Positions 49,076 to 61,129 of a stretch of DNA of 64,000 nucleotides are shown here, piece by piece. Within the stretch, counting starts at the first letter, position 1. The number at the start of each line of letters is the position of its first letter. Below the pieces are notes generated by a model. The model was given only the letters and a program-made list of their open reading frames with translations, did no database searches and was not told the origin of the DNA. The translations under genes were made by a program, and so were the position numbers. This DNA is from Pelecanus crispus (taxonomy: Eukaryota; Chordata; Aves; Pelecaniformes; Pelecanidae), in NCBI RefSeq assembly GCF_030463565.1, contig NC_134675.1, forward strand, positions 16,823,862-16,887,861, read 5' to 3'.

Positions 49076-49440
49076 TGTCCTGGTTTCAGCTGGGATAGAG
49101 TTAATTTTCTTCCTAGTAGCTGGCATAGGGCTGTGTTTTGGATTTAGTATGAGAAGAATGTTGATAACACACTGATGTTTTAGTTGTTGCTAAGTATTGC
49201 TTATGCTAGTCAAGGACTTTTCAGCTTCCCATGCTCTGCCAGGTGCACAAGAAGCTGGGAGGGGGCACAGCCAGGATAGTTGATCCAAACTGACCAAAGG
49301 GCTATTCCATACCATATGGCGTCATGCTCAGTATATAAACTGGGGGGAATTGGCTGGGGAGCAGCGATTGCTGCTCGGGAACTGTCTGGGTATCGGTCGG
49401 CGGGTGGTGAGCAATTGCATTGTGCATCACTTGCTTTGTA

Positions 49441-49474
<34 letters not shown>

Positions 49475-49653
49475 TTATTGTTACTATTATCATTACTATT
49501 TTACTTTATTTCAATTATTAAACTGTTCTTATATCAACCCAGGAGTGTTTCTCACTCTTACTCCTCCGATTCTCTCCCCCATCCCATCGGGGCAGGGGGA
49601 GTGAGCGAGCGGCTGTGTGGTGCTTAGTTGCTGGCTGGGGCTAAACCACGACA
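49076..49653 (+). mobile_element. 3' LTR, family A (of forward ERVL)
   Basis: TGTCCTGGTTTCAGCTGGGA to AACCACGACA, 578 bp, with AGTATATAAAC TATA box (49331), an (ATT)n run at 49441-49475 and an ATTAAA signal near 49517. A purine-rich stretch precedes it. Confidence 0.85.
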
Positions 49654-50045
49654 GATAATAATAATAATGATAAAAGAATATACAAAACAAGTGATGCACA
49701 ATGCAATTGCTCCCCACCCACTGACCAATGCCCAGCCAGTCCCCGAGCAGCAATCACTGGCCCCCGGCCAAATTCCCCCCAATTTATATACTGAGCATGA
49801 TGTCATATGGTATGGAATATGCCTTTGGCCAGCTGCGTCAGCTATCCTGGCTATGCTGACTCCCAGCTTCTTGTGCACCTGGCAGAGCATGGGAAGCTGA
49901 AAAGTCCTTGACTAGCATAAGCAGTACTTAGCAATAACTAAAACATCAGTGTGTTATCAACATTCTTCTCCTACTAAATCCAAAACACAGCCCTATGCCA
50001 GCTACTAGGAAGAAAATTAACTCTATCCCAGCCCAAACCAGGACA
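49654..50045 (-). mobile_element. Family-A LTR, partial, abutting the ERVL LTR head-on
   Basis: From the microsatellite (GATAATAATAATAATG) to CAAACCAGGACA. The first third of the LTR is absent. Confidence 0.75.
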
Positions 50046-51496
50046 TGTAGTCAACAGGGATTTATATTTTACAGTCATCACTCTGAGGACTACTGGGGAG
50101 AGATGGGATCCACCTGACAGTGGGGTAAGAGCATCTTTGCCAACAGGCTGGGCAGCCCTGGTGAGGAGACCTTTAAATTAGGACAGAACAGGGAGATCAT
50201 ACAGCCCACAGTCAAGTGAGGAAGTGGTAGGTGCTGGCCAAAAGGAAAGGGTGCAGGATGATGGAAACAAGGGAGATGCCAGGAATGATGAAACAAGCTA
50301 AAGGGTCACCCACCTCAAATGTATGCACTCAAATGCATACAGTATGGGAAACAAGCAGGAAGACAGGCAAGGAAGATGGGGTGGTGGGGTGCCCTTTACG
50401 TGAAGGAGCAGCTTGAATGTATGGAGCCCTTCTGTGGGCTGGATTGCAGTCTGACTGAGAACTTGTGATTCAGGATCAGAGGTGAGGCCACTAAGGATGA
50501 CATCACGGTGAGAGTTTGCTACAGACCATCTGATTAGGGTGAGGAAGTGAACGAAACATTCTTTAAGCAACTGGATGAAGTCCCTATATCACAGATCCTG
50601 GTTCTTAGGTGGGGCTTTAACCTCTCTGACATCTGCTGGAAAGGCAACATGGAAGGATACAAGCAGTCAAGAAGATTTCTGGAGGGTGTCAGGGATTAAC
50701 TTCTTGGTACAGGCATTGGATGCACCAAGCAGGGGTAACACACAGTTGGATCTGCTGTTCACTAACAAGGAAGAACTGGTTGGGGAATGTGGTCATCAGT
50801 GGTAGCTTTGGCTGTAGCGACCATGAAACAGTAGAGCTCAGGATACTGAGGGAATGAGGAAAGAGTAGCACAGTACAGACCCAGGCCTTCAGGAGAGCAG
50901 ATTTCAGCTTATTCATGGAACTACTAGGTAGAATCCAATGGGAGGCAGCTCTGAAAGGCAAAGGAGTTCAAGAAAGCTGGCAGGTCTCTAAGGACAGCAT
51001 TCTCCAAGAAAAAAAAGGTCTGTCATAATACTCAGGAAGACAAGTAGATGTACCAGGAGACCAGTTTGGCTAAGCAAGGAACTCATGGTAGACCTCCAAT
51101 GCAAAAAGAGGGCAGGGACAGACTACAAAGGAGGAATTTAGAAACACTGCCCAGTCATCTAGGGATGTTCTCAGGAAAGCCAAAACTCAGCTGGATGCAA
51201 CGCTCGCAGGAGAAGACAAGGGCAACAAGAAGAACTTCTACTGCTACATTAGCAATAACAGGTTGAACAAGAAAAATGTGGGCTTGTTGTTGAATGGGCC
51301 AGGTGATTTGGTGACAGTAGATGCAAATAAGGCTGAGGTACTTAATGCCTTCCTTGACTTGGTCTTTACTGGTGAATTCTCCTGGACCCCTCTTCTCTCC
51401 AGGACTGTGTCCAATGGATTTCTTCCAAGCAGCTCTGTAAACAGGTCAAATTCTACTTTCCTGAAGTCCCCTGTTGTTCCTAGCTGTATGACACAG
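50046..51496 (+). mobile_element. Degraded CR1 (ORF1 end, ORF2 endonuclease), with a reverse CR1 scrap at its end
   Basis: Plus: an ORF1 end-type segment (GGATCCACCTGACAGTGGGG), then endonuclease words (GGGGTGCCCTTTACGTGAAG; LDLLFTNKEEL) and the ORF2 linker (NKKNFYCYISNNR-like, 51225). From about 51395 the sequence reads as minus CR1 (FRKVEFDLFTELL). Many stops. Confidence 0.6.
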
Positions 51497-52065
51497 TATC
51501 GTGGTTTAACCCCAGCCAGCAACTAAGCACCACGCAGCCGCTCGCTCACTCCCCCTGTCCCGGTGGGATGGGGGAGAGAATCGGAGGAGTAAGAGTGAGA
51601 AACACTCCTGGGTTGAGATAAGAACAGTTTAATAATTGAAATAAAGTAAAATAGTAATTATAATAATAACAATATAATAATGATAATAATAATAACAATA
51701 TACAAAGCAAGTGATGCGCAATGCAATTGCTCACCACCTGCCGACCGATACCCAGACAGTTCCCGAGCAGCAATTGCTGCTCCCCGGCCAACCCCCCCAG
51801 TTTATATACCGAGCATGATGTCATATGGTATGGAATAGCCCTTTGGTCAGTTTGGATCAACTATTCTGGCTGTGCCCCCTACCAGCTTCTTGTGTACCTG
51901 GCAGAGCATGGGAAGCTGAAAAGTCCTTGACTAGCATAAGCAGTACTCAGCAACAACTAAAAACATCAGTGTGTTATCAACTTTCTTCTCCTACTAAATC
52001 CAAAACACAGCCCTATGCCAGCTACTAGGAAGAAAATTAACTCGATCCCAGCTGAAACCAGGACA
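51497..52065 (-). mobile_element. Solo LTR, family A, TSD CACAG/CATAG
   Basis: 569 bp; its first base pair of TG is mutated (TA). The flanks CACAG and CATAG differ at one base. Confidence 0.8.
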
Positions 52066-52809
52066 CATAGCTACTTTGAGAAGTTATATGTGATATATTA
52101 GCCCTGATACTTTGTGAAGTAAACCAATTACCTTAGGTTCAAAGTGTGTGGTGGGGTTTTTTTTGTTTAAACATCTATATTATTACATAGTTCAGTTGGG
52201 TGGGAATTGCTTTATGGGAAGCCATTTGCTTTCTTCAGAAACATTTGATTTTTGCCACAGATGAAACCAGACTGCTATAAAAGATGAAACTGTAATCTGC
52301 TTTCACATGTTAATTTTGGTGTATTCATGTGGGGATTTCTGCAAACTGCTTCTGCTTTGAGAATATATTTTAATATAATCTACAGAGGTTCCAGAGCCTA
52401 GTGTGTAGATTACTTTGCAGAAGTGTCAGGGAACAAATTTTACAGGTAAGTTATATTATTTCCAAAAATTTGTGGAGTAAGTTCTGGAGTTTGCTCCTCT
52501 CAGAACAGTAGCATGAATGATTTTTTTTTTCTTTTTTTCTACGAATTAACATCATGTTACAATAATTGTATTAATTTTGGGGGATTGTAGTGGGGTTGTT
52601 CTTGGAAAGAGGAAGCAGGGGCTGCTATTTGCAGATGCTTATGGTTTAATGTTTGATTTGGTTAAGTCTATTTCTGATTCATCATTCTTATGTGACTTTT
52701 TATCAGCCATCTATTAATTATAACGTAACTTTCAAGGCTGTATGTAATTCTTTTATTAATGAAGGGCAAGAAACAGCATTATAAAGCTTTTCTCTTTTAA
52801 TCTTACAAG
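52066..52809. other. End of BRD10 intron 3
   Basis: AT-rich unique sequence up to the exon 4 acceptor. Confidence 0.5.
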
Positions 52810-52886
52810 GAAAAAAATCCATATCTAAAAAAGCAATCAAGAAAAAGAGGAAAGCTGTTGTGAAGTCTGCTGTACCAGAATTTCAG
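52810..52886 (+). CDS. BRD10: BRD10 exon 4 (basic, NLS-like)
   Basis: The acceptor is TTTTAATCTTACAAG and the donor TTTCAG|GTAAAT. The 77 nt plus the G carried from exon 3 make 26 codons, closing in phase 0. The product is very basic (KKSISKKAIKKKRKAVVKS), continuing the Lys-rich end of exon 3, probably as a nuclear-localisation signal. It is separated from exon 3 by a 13-kb intron packed with ERVs. No further exon was recognised up to 64000. Confidence 0.8.
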
Positions 52887-53649
52887 GTAAATTATTTTAT
52901 TTATTAAGTACTTGAAATTGGAATGTTTTAAAGTAATTCTCTCAGTGGTTGACTGAGACCACAGAAATTACTGTTAAATGTGAATCTCATTTTTCCAATT
53001 GCAGCTAAGCAGATTGGAAATTTTAATCTAATAACACTTTCAAATGTGAATTTTACTTTTTGTTGATAGAAAATGTTTTAGCATTTCTGTTTTGTGCAGC
53101 TTAACTAGTATTGTGCAACACTGTATAACAGCATAGAGCTTGAAAAACTTAGAGATGCTTGTAATTAATACTGTAGATGCTACCAAATATATAGTTTTTC
53201 ATGGATAAAATTACTTGGGTTTTACATGAGTGTGACATTGGTATTTGACTTGATGAGATATAACTTGATCAGGTCAAGGCCTTAAATGGAGTCCGCAAGT
53301 CTAAAATTTTTTTCCTCTGTTTTTACCTATTACCTCTTAGCTGTATGTGAACTTTAGACCAGAGAGCACCAAGAGAGTGCTAATTATAATGTGTTTTTTA
53401 TGATACTATAGCAGAAGTATTTTAGTTACTACTTCAGCTATAAGTCACAATTCATCCATACATATTTGCTTGAGTTGGAGCTCTCCTATGGTTAGAAGTA
53501 TATCTTTTCATATTCCTTATGTTAAGAAAACAACATGTGCTATTCTGAGCAGTAAGGCCTCACTAAATTGCAGTTATCTGGCAAAACCCTCAAATTGAAT
53601 CAATTTTGTCCATGACGATGTAGTGTTCCAGATGGGGCTAGTAGAACTT
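52887..53649. other. Start of BRD10 intron 4
   Basis: AT-rich unique sequence up to the ERV-1 LTR. Confidence 0.5.
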
Positions 53650-54704
53650 TGTTACGTCAAGAGAGGCTTTGGAAGGTACCCAATTTATCGTTATAAGTCC
53701 GGTCGCGTTCAGTACACTGAACTATCACGATTACGGATTCACAAATAACGTAGGCACCTTTCGTCTAGTCATGCTGCATGAACTATCACGGCCACACTTA
53801 AAGCGTCTGGTCGCATTCAATGACCACTATCACGGCTAGATCAATAAATCAAAGCAATTTATTAAAGCAACAGACACACAGGTTCTTTGGATTACTGGCG
53901 ATAAATTCACTGACTGCAAGGCACATGCAAATACCAAAGCTTTGGATAACACAGATGCATCAAAAGACATAAAAGTGACTCTATAGAGGTTTCTAAGTTT
54001 CCCGGGGAGGCATTTGGTATAACCAAGTGTTAGATTCTTACCCAAAGTCATCCCGATGCGGGGGAAGAGAGGCTCAGCCCGTCGACTGATCCCAGAGGTC
54101 AGAGTAGTACACGATGGTATCTTCCCTAACATCCCCTCTCTGTTTAGGCTAATTTATATTATTTTTTTACCTTTCAGGTGGAGCTTGAGGGACTCTAGTC
54201 ATACATACTTTTGTTAGATTGGTGTAAAATTTTCTCGCTTCCTTTTAAAGGTATAGGCTCAGAAAAATTCAGAGCGCAGGCTCAGTGAGGAGTGGTCTCA
54301 CCTTGGAGGCGGGTAGGTTTTGGGATGGAGGTGTGTTTTGGTATTATAATGATATTATAATGAGTAAAGTTTACTAAAGGACAGCATTTTGTCAACATCA
54401 TGATAGTTTGTTGACTCAGGGTATCACTTATGCAGCTTATCAGTGCCATGGTGCCCCTCCGAGTTCCCTTATCGCAGAGCTTGGCCGTGATGTCTCCACA
54501 CCACTCCACCCCCTGGGCAGTTCCTCTTAGAATCAGCACACCAGGCTCCCCTGGGTTGCGACATCCAAGATTACAGGCTTAGGGAACTTCTTGTGGAATA
54601 AATTCCAGCTGCATACCACCTGGGCAGCTTCTTCAATGCTGTGTTTTTCTTGAAATCGTAAATCTAAGTCTAAGGTCCAAGTCACCTCCAGCAATTACTC
54701 CACA
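53650..54704 (-). mobile_element. 3' LTR, family B (ERV-1)
   Basis: Plus ends TGTTACGTCAAGAGAGGC and ATTACTCCACA, about 1055 bp. On the minus strand it directly follows a GGGGTGGATTA purine-rich tract after env. Confidence 0.65.
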
Positions 54705-54736
54705 TAATCCACCCCGTGACTATAGTCACTCAAGCT

Positions 54737-56025
54737 TCACGATATTTGGAATGTATTGGGTGCATCACATATGTTCTTGTGGTGAGGATCATCGAGTATA
54801 TACACATCTTGTGGGGATACTAGATGAGACAAATGTTTCATCATAATCCAAAGCTTAAAATATAAAGCAATGGTTAAAATAAGACATGATACAGCAAGTA
54901 TTAGTAAAACAACTACAGAGTGAAGCATCCTATTTAGAACTCCTGTTGTGGTTGGTGACCATCCAAATAGAGCGTCCCACCAGTGGTGTTCTCCATCTTT
55001 CTTCACTCTTTCCAAGACATGGTATATCTCCTCAGCATCATGATGAACGGTGATGAGAGTTCTGTGTCCATTTTTTCAGATGTGTTTTAGCAGTTGGTCC
55101 AAGTCATCGTGTTGCAACAGTTTTCTCACCAATGTGAGATTCATTCCAATAGGAGTAGGTAGTAAATCTTGATACAATGTATAGTTAGATCGTAGCAGTT
55201 CATAAGACGTAACAGGAGCTGAATAACTGAAGTCACATCCTACAATTTTAGTAAAGTTACAAACACAAATATTTGAGTAATTGCTCATATCTACAGTAAT
55301 GTCCTCTACTAATAAAAAATCACAAAGGGTTCTCATACAAACACATCCTTTCCCAATATATACTAGTACAGTTTCAGGGGCTTCGTTGGGTTGTATTTCA
55401 AAATGACAAACATTTCGTTCAGTGTCAAGACAAATGTCTTGAGCTTTGATGGTATTACTCTCACAAATGAATCCTTGTTGTTCCCGTACAATGCATGCAT
55501 TGACATCAACAGTTTGCCATTTGTTTCCATTTCGTTGGGCCCATAATCTATGCTCTAAAGGATAGAGTATGGTACCCTTGTGATTCAACCCTAACGCGAT
55601 GATTGGGTATATGGTGTATACCGAAGCATCGTGTATTGTTAAAACAAAAGCAGTGACTTTGCCATCAGTAGGGTTATAAGTGAAATTAACTGGGTACCAC
55701 CAGGACTGGAATTTTCTCTCAAATTCGGTTGCATTATCCCAAATGACTTTTTGGATTTCAGTGGGCAAGGTGCCTGCCTCACCTTCCCGTATTATTGCAG
55801 CTACTATAGATTGCATCCACAGTTGGGCTTGGATACAACTAAAAGCTAGAGAAACATTATTTTGGGCAGTGCCAAGTGTGTCTGCAATCATTGACAAAAT
55901 CAACAATCATAATATACGATGGGTTCAGCAGTACACCAGGGCATCCACTTCAGTCGGAGTCTTCTTTGAGATTCCTGTGAACACAAAAAGAAACAAACGT
56001 GCTCAGTTGTATTTAACCGGCAGGG
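54737..56025 (-). pseudogene. ERV-1 env remnant (membrane-proximal part)
   Basis: Two open stretches (55906-55076, 55015-54737), separated by one stop, read an envelope glycoprotein C-terminal part. It has several N-glycosylation sites, a Cys-rich CVCMRTLC block and a strongly hydrophobic membrane anchor near 54850-54920. Compared with ERV-2, the N-terminal surface region and start of the fusion subunit are deleted, so integrase runs almost straight into mid-env. I see no CX6CC motif. Not functional as it stands. Confidence 0.7.
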
Positions 56026-57568
56026 TTAAAAAGAGGGCGAGATCCACCGGGTGCTAATCCGGTGTACTTTTCCAGAACAATCTTTAGCTTCCCATGCATA
56101 GGGATTTTTGGGGGTAGTTAATACCATTGGTACCATTCCAATCTGAGGCATTTTCACCAGTACAGGTTGTCCAGAGTAAAATTCTGTAGAAGGTTCCTCT
56201 GGTTTAGTATGAACCCTTGGGGTGATTGTATTAGCAGATGCACAAAAGGCTTTCATTTTGGGGGCAACCATCTCCGCTCCATCGGTTATTTAACTGGTAG
56301 ATGGCATCATACAACCGCAAATGCCACCCAGGTTTATGAGTGTTTGCAAAACGCTTAACCAATCCATTGGTGCGTTCCCCAATGCCATTCGCCTGAGGAT
56401 AGTAGGGGGTGTGAAATACCCACCGAATCCCTTCTTCCTTGACCCAGTCTTGTACCACTGTAGCAGTAAAGTGTGAGCCATTATCACTTTGAATCTCTTC
56501 TGGTAGGGGAAGTGTACTGAACCATCTTTTAAGGCCCTTTGCAGTGTTTTCCCCAGTAGCTGATGGGAAGTCAGCAGCCATGGTGAGACCAGATATAATT
56601 TCTACTCCCACCAGGACATATCTTTTCCCACCTGAGGGTTGCAATGGGCCGATATAATCAATCTGCCAAGAGTGCCACAATGTTTTCCTGTCCCGAATGT
56701 GCAGGGGTGGCGCTTTACTCGGATGGTCTTTGTTAAGTCGTAAACGGCACTGCGAACAGGCAGTTACTACTTGTTCACATAATTTAACTGATACGGGCCA
56801 TCCTCGGGCTATCCCTTCCCGATACAAGTCGGCCCGTCTGGTGTGACCATGCTTAACATGCAGCCATTCAAGTAAACGCTCCCATTCTTGGCTATCCTTT
56901 ACAACATCAATCTGTCGCAGCCACGTAAGGCTGTCTACCTGTTGATTGAACTGAGCAGAGATAGAATTTGATTGATCATGTCCTTTTACCCATCCAACAT
57001 GTAGCATCCGCTGCTCTCCTATCTCTAACAATTGCTTCCAGCTATCGGTTTGCCAGACCGGAACCCTGTTCACCTGCCAAGCATTTGCTGCCCAGTGACC
57101 TATCCATTCAGTAGCTCCTTTAAAGACAGCATATGAGTCAGTGTAGATGTGGCTAGCACCCTGTTGCGCGGCTAATAGGACTGCTCTAAGTTCCCCTACC
57201 TGTGCACTACCTTCACCTGTTTCAATCAATTTTCCTCCTGTTGCTACTTCTAGTGCTACAGCTTTGTTTTTCCACTTATTGTTCTCCCTATAGGATGATG
57301 CATCAGTAAACCATACTCCCGTAAGATCACCGTCTTCCTTCAAAGGGGGTGCTTCCCGAATTGGGGATGGTTTGTTTGGTGGGGCCTGGAACAAGAGAGT
57401 ACTATCTATGTCTTTTTGCAGTTTAGATATTTTAATGTTACCCTCAGTAATTGGCATAATTTCATTAATGCCCTCTAGATAGGCATACCACTTACGAACT
57501 GTGGGCTTCTGGGCAATGCCGGCAGGCGGTATTGTTCCCTTACGGACTATATCCAGGAGGTGGAAAGG
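56026..57568 (-). pseudogene. ERV-1 RNase H and integrase
   Basis: The frame is open from 57568 to 56231 (ATG at 57457). RNase H is marked by WFTDASS, GELRA and YTDSYAV. Integrase shows a zinc region (HVKHGH, CSQCR) and a D,D(35)E core (WQIDYIGPL, IQSDNGSHF). The last integrase part is in another frame (56271-56026) after a shift near 56260. Upstream it is split from RT by an in-frame TGA at 57569-57571. Confidence 0.8.
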
Positions 57569-59160
57569 TCCTCAAATGATCACATTCTGTTTTCTCCTTA
57601 TTTGTTCTGTCTGTTTCACTGCTCGCACCAGGGACAGCAAACCCTTCTCAAGATCTGAATATCTCTTTTCAGTATCATTAAAAGAGTGGGAGCTAAATTC
57701 CAATGGTCTTTCCGGTCCCTCTGGCCCCCTTTGCCACAGGTTACAATGGGAACCATGTTCACTGAACCCCCATTCCACATGGATAGGGTCAGTTGGATGT
57801 ATAGGACCAAGTTGCTGGAATATCCTCAGTTCTTTTATTAACAATTCTAATGCACTTGTATGCTGTTCAGTCCATTCCCAGGATTTTCCCTTTCTTAATA
57901 AATTGTACAGGGGACGTGCAATAATAGCAAAGCCGGGAATATGTTTGCACCAGTAACTTAAAGCGCCCAGGACTTGTTGTAATTCCTTTACGCTAGATGG
58001 CCTTTGTCCATGCTCTATTGTTTCCAGGGTGTCCTGAGGAACAGAAGCGGCTCCTTTAACCCACCAGACTCCCAGGAATTTAACTTCCTGTGCAGGTCCC
58101 TGGCACTTTGAGTCTGGGATTTCCAATCCCAAGTCAAGCAGTGTTCCCCGAATGCTTTCCATTGCATCTCTTACACTGTTTTGGCTCTTTCCCCCTATTA
58201 AGATGTCATCAATATACTGATATACGGTACTATCAGGTGAGATAGGAATCTCTGCTAAGATCTTAGCCAGAGCATTGTGAGCAATAGTGGGGGAATGTTT
58301 ATATCCTTGCGGCAGCCTGTTAAAGGTGTATTGGATCCCTTTCCATGTGAAAGCAAACTGTGCTTTATCCTGTTCAAGGAGAGGAATCATAAAGAACATA
58401 TCTTTAACATCTAAGGCAGCCATCCAAGGATGGGCAGCTCCTTATATCAGTGTTACTATTTCTGCTAGGTTTGGGACTGAGGCAGTCAAAGGGGCAGTAT
58501 TGGAATTTAACTGTCGGTAATCCACTGTAAAACGCCATTGCCCGGTTGGTTTTTTTACTGGCCACACCGGGGAATTGTAAGGCAAATGAGTCCTTTTAAT
58601 AATGCCTCTTTTTTCTAAGTCTGTTACCACCCCGTCAATCCCCACAAGTGCTGCTGCTGGCAGCGGATATTGCCGAACATTAGTGATTTTAGAGGGGGGT
58701 AGGGGTATGGATGTTTGCAACAGACTCAATTTCACTATGCCTGATTCTTTTTCATTTCTCGCGAAACTCCACACAGTTCCATCAGGGAGTCTCCACATAC
58801 GTCCACGCAATATATAAAATCCTAGAATGTTAGTATTTGAGGCACCAACTAACACCTCTGCTCTGGTTAATCTTTGTTCCTCTGGCAACCAGAGTGAAAT
58901 CTTTGCGGTAGCGCATTCCTTTTCCACACCATTAATTCCGGCGAATTTAACCCTATGTTGGCCAGGTCTTATGCCTAGGGTTTGTGCTGTTTCATTTGTA
59001 ATTACTGACATTTGGGCCCCGGTGTCAATGAGAAAATCTACTAATATTTTTTGGGGTCCAACAGGTATAGCAATAATAGGATCAGAGTATTCATTTGAGA
59101 GCCATTGAATTGCTAATACCTGCCAGGCAGGGTGGCTCACTGCTCTCCCCGGGGATGGAA
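57569..59160 (-). pseudogene. ERV-1 protease and reverse transcriptase
   Basis: One frame from 59140 down to 57572: protease with an intact-looking DTGAQ motif (about 59020), then RT with FTVDYRQL and a YIDD box (about 58217). In-frame TAA at 58439-58441 and TGA at 57569-57571 are the only stops. The protease frame overlaps the gag stop, as if a -1 shift once joined them. Confidence 0.8.
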
Positions 59161-60378
59161 GTTTTTTTGATGAGATCTCCTCTCATCAATCAAGCTTGGT
59201 GCAAGGGGTGTACTTTCTTTATGGGTTGGAGGTTTCCCAGTCGGGCAATTCTCCCAGGCTGGGTTATTCTTTTTACCCAGAGATTGGATCAATGTACGGA
59301 GGTCCTCTGTAGAAACGCCATGCAAAATTTGTCGGGGTATACCCAAATCTAGGGCTTTGTGCCACAGCTCACCCCGTTCCTTATTAGGTTTGAACCTCCC
59401 ATTAAATTTAGGATTCTGTGCGTGGACTTGGCGGACTCGCCGGGCGTGATCTGGGGGCTTTATACTGGACGAACTAATCCAGCCCATTCGGCGTCCGTAT
59501 TTATTTATGTCTTGTAAGAATTCATTCCAGGTGGGTATGGGGGTGTGTTGATTTAGTCTACGACCGCGACTACTATCTCTATAAGCTGCTTGCATGCGAT
59601 CTTGGGTATTGACTACAAACATCTTGAGACAATCAGGGAGACCACGAATAAGAGGAGTTAATTGTGCCGGGTCGATGGGGGCTAACATCGGGGATTTCCT
59701 TAATTCATCTCTTTCATATATTGCTTGTATGCAGGCTGCTTTCTGTACTGCTGCAGCCAGATCAGAATAGCCTGTGGCTTTAATCTCCAGGGGTTCCCCT
59801 CTCTCCTGAGGATCTATGCCACCAGCCCAGTATGCAGCCCGTGCAGTTAAGGAATAATTATGCTCCCCCGGCGTGGTAGTTAAAAATACTCCTGGTCCCC
59901 AAAAGCCTCCTGCTTCTTCTTCACTTAACATAATCCGATCTCCTCCTTCAAGAGAAACTTGACACACATACTCGACTTCCGATTCTCCTAACCGCCTTGA
60001 GAATTTCTCTTGTATTTTAATCAGCTCTGCTGGTGACCATGGGATTGTTTGCACAGTAGTGCGGACTTCATCATCATCACCAACAGTGGTCTCAGTTTTA
60101 ACCAAAGGTCGTAAAGAAACCAACTGAGGCTCAGGATCGGAGGTCCCTTCGACCTCATCATCATCACTGTTAAACCAAATATCACCATCCCAAGTTTCAG
60201 AGCTTGCACTATGCATCAATCTGCGGATCTGCTTAACCGGAACAGAAGGTTGATCTAACAGACGATTAACCCTCTCCAGCAATTGTTTGAGATGATTGTT
60301 CTCATTCACAAGTTTATCAACTCGGGTTCCTAGCATTTTTCCTGTCTCCCTCTCAAAAACCAATGATGACTTCAACAC
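59137..60378 (-). pseudogene. ERV-1 gag, 413 open codons without zinc knuckle
   Basis: Uninterrupted frame. The N-terminus is a heptad-like coiled coil (LVNENNHLKQLLERVNRLL), followed by an acidic linker, a Trp-Ser-Pro-type capsid start (WSPAELIKIQEKF) and a basic tail. No CCHC knuckle and no Gly-2 are visible. Coiled-coil N-termini without CCHC are known in foamy-virus Gag, but relationship is not claimed. It is the best-preserved ERV frame in the window; its neighbours are broken. Confidence 0.7.
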
Positions 60379-60405
60379 CTCATTTTCTGATTTCTGATTT
60401 TTTTC

Positions 60406-60434
60406 TGTTGCGTCAAGAGAGGCTTTGGGAGGTA
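60406..60434 (-). mobile_element. Stump of the 5' LTR (family B) of ERV-1
   Basis: TGTTGCGTCAAGAGAGGCTT.. (29 bp) equals the terminal bases of the LTR at 53650. Beyond 60434 the sequence is unrelated. Only about 27 bp separate it from the gag ATG, and no TGG-type primer site is seen. Confidence 0.55.
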
Positions 60435-61129
60435 CTCCACAAACTTCTAGAGATTAAAATCCCTTAGTAGTGGTTGATGCTAAATAAGGGCCCGCATCCT
60501 AATGTGCATTGACTTTTGTCTACATTCTAATGTTAGGGGCTAAAATTGCTCTTGGTAAGTCCAGAAATTATGCAAAATGTTAAAAATGTGTAATTTTTTT
60601 TTTGGCACATTTCCTGCATGCATGTTCACTATTAAATAATTATAAATCCTGTTCTGTGTTATTAAACTGTTGCTTTAAAAAAACCCCAAACTGTCCTACA
60701 AGGCATAGTCTGTCTAAAATAGTATCAAAAGTTTAGCCCAACTTTTTTTTTTTCTAACCTGTGTAAACTGTAGGATAACTAAAATGTATAACAATAATCT
60801 GGGCACTGTTTGATCAAGCTAAGATCTGTCAATACCAGTACTGCAGCTTTACTAGGGGACGACTTGTCGCGAATATGATTTTTTACATGGCTTTGGTTAG
60901 CAGCGATTTAAGATTTATTAATATTTTGAGACAGATCACAGTATTAGGTTGTATAATTCTTAACAACACTTAAGCATCAGCCAATTTGAAACAGCGATTT
61001 GATGGAATTTGTTACAATCAAGACAGCGTCTTAGTTAAAGATTCGAGAATGGCAAGGTTCACTCTATACATGGAAGAAGTACATAAAGGAGAACTCAGCT
61101 ACACTCGAGTTAGAATGATTCACAGAGGG
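60435..61129. other. Sequence between the two minus-strand ERVs
   Basis: AT-rich, no recognised feature. Confidence 0.5.

Noticed and set aside
53650..60434. Intact provirus
   Set aside because: 5' LTR almost absent, in-frame stops in pol, shift in integrase, env truncated.
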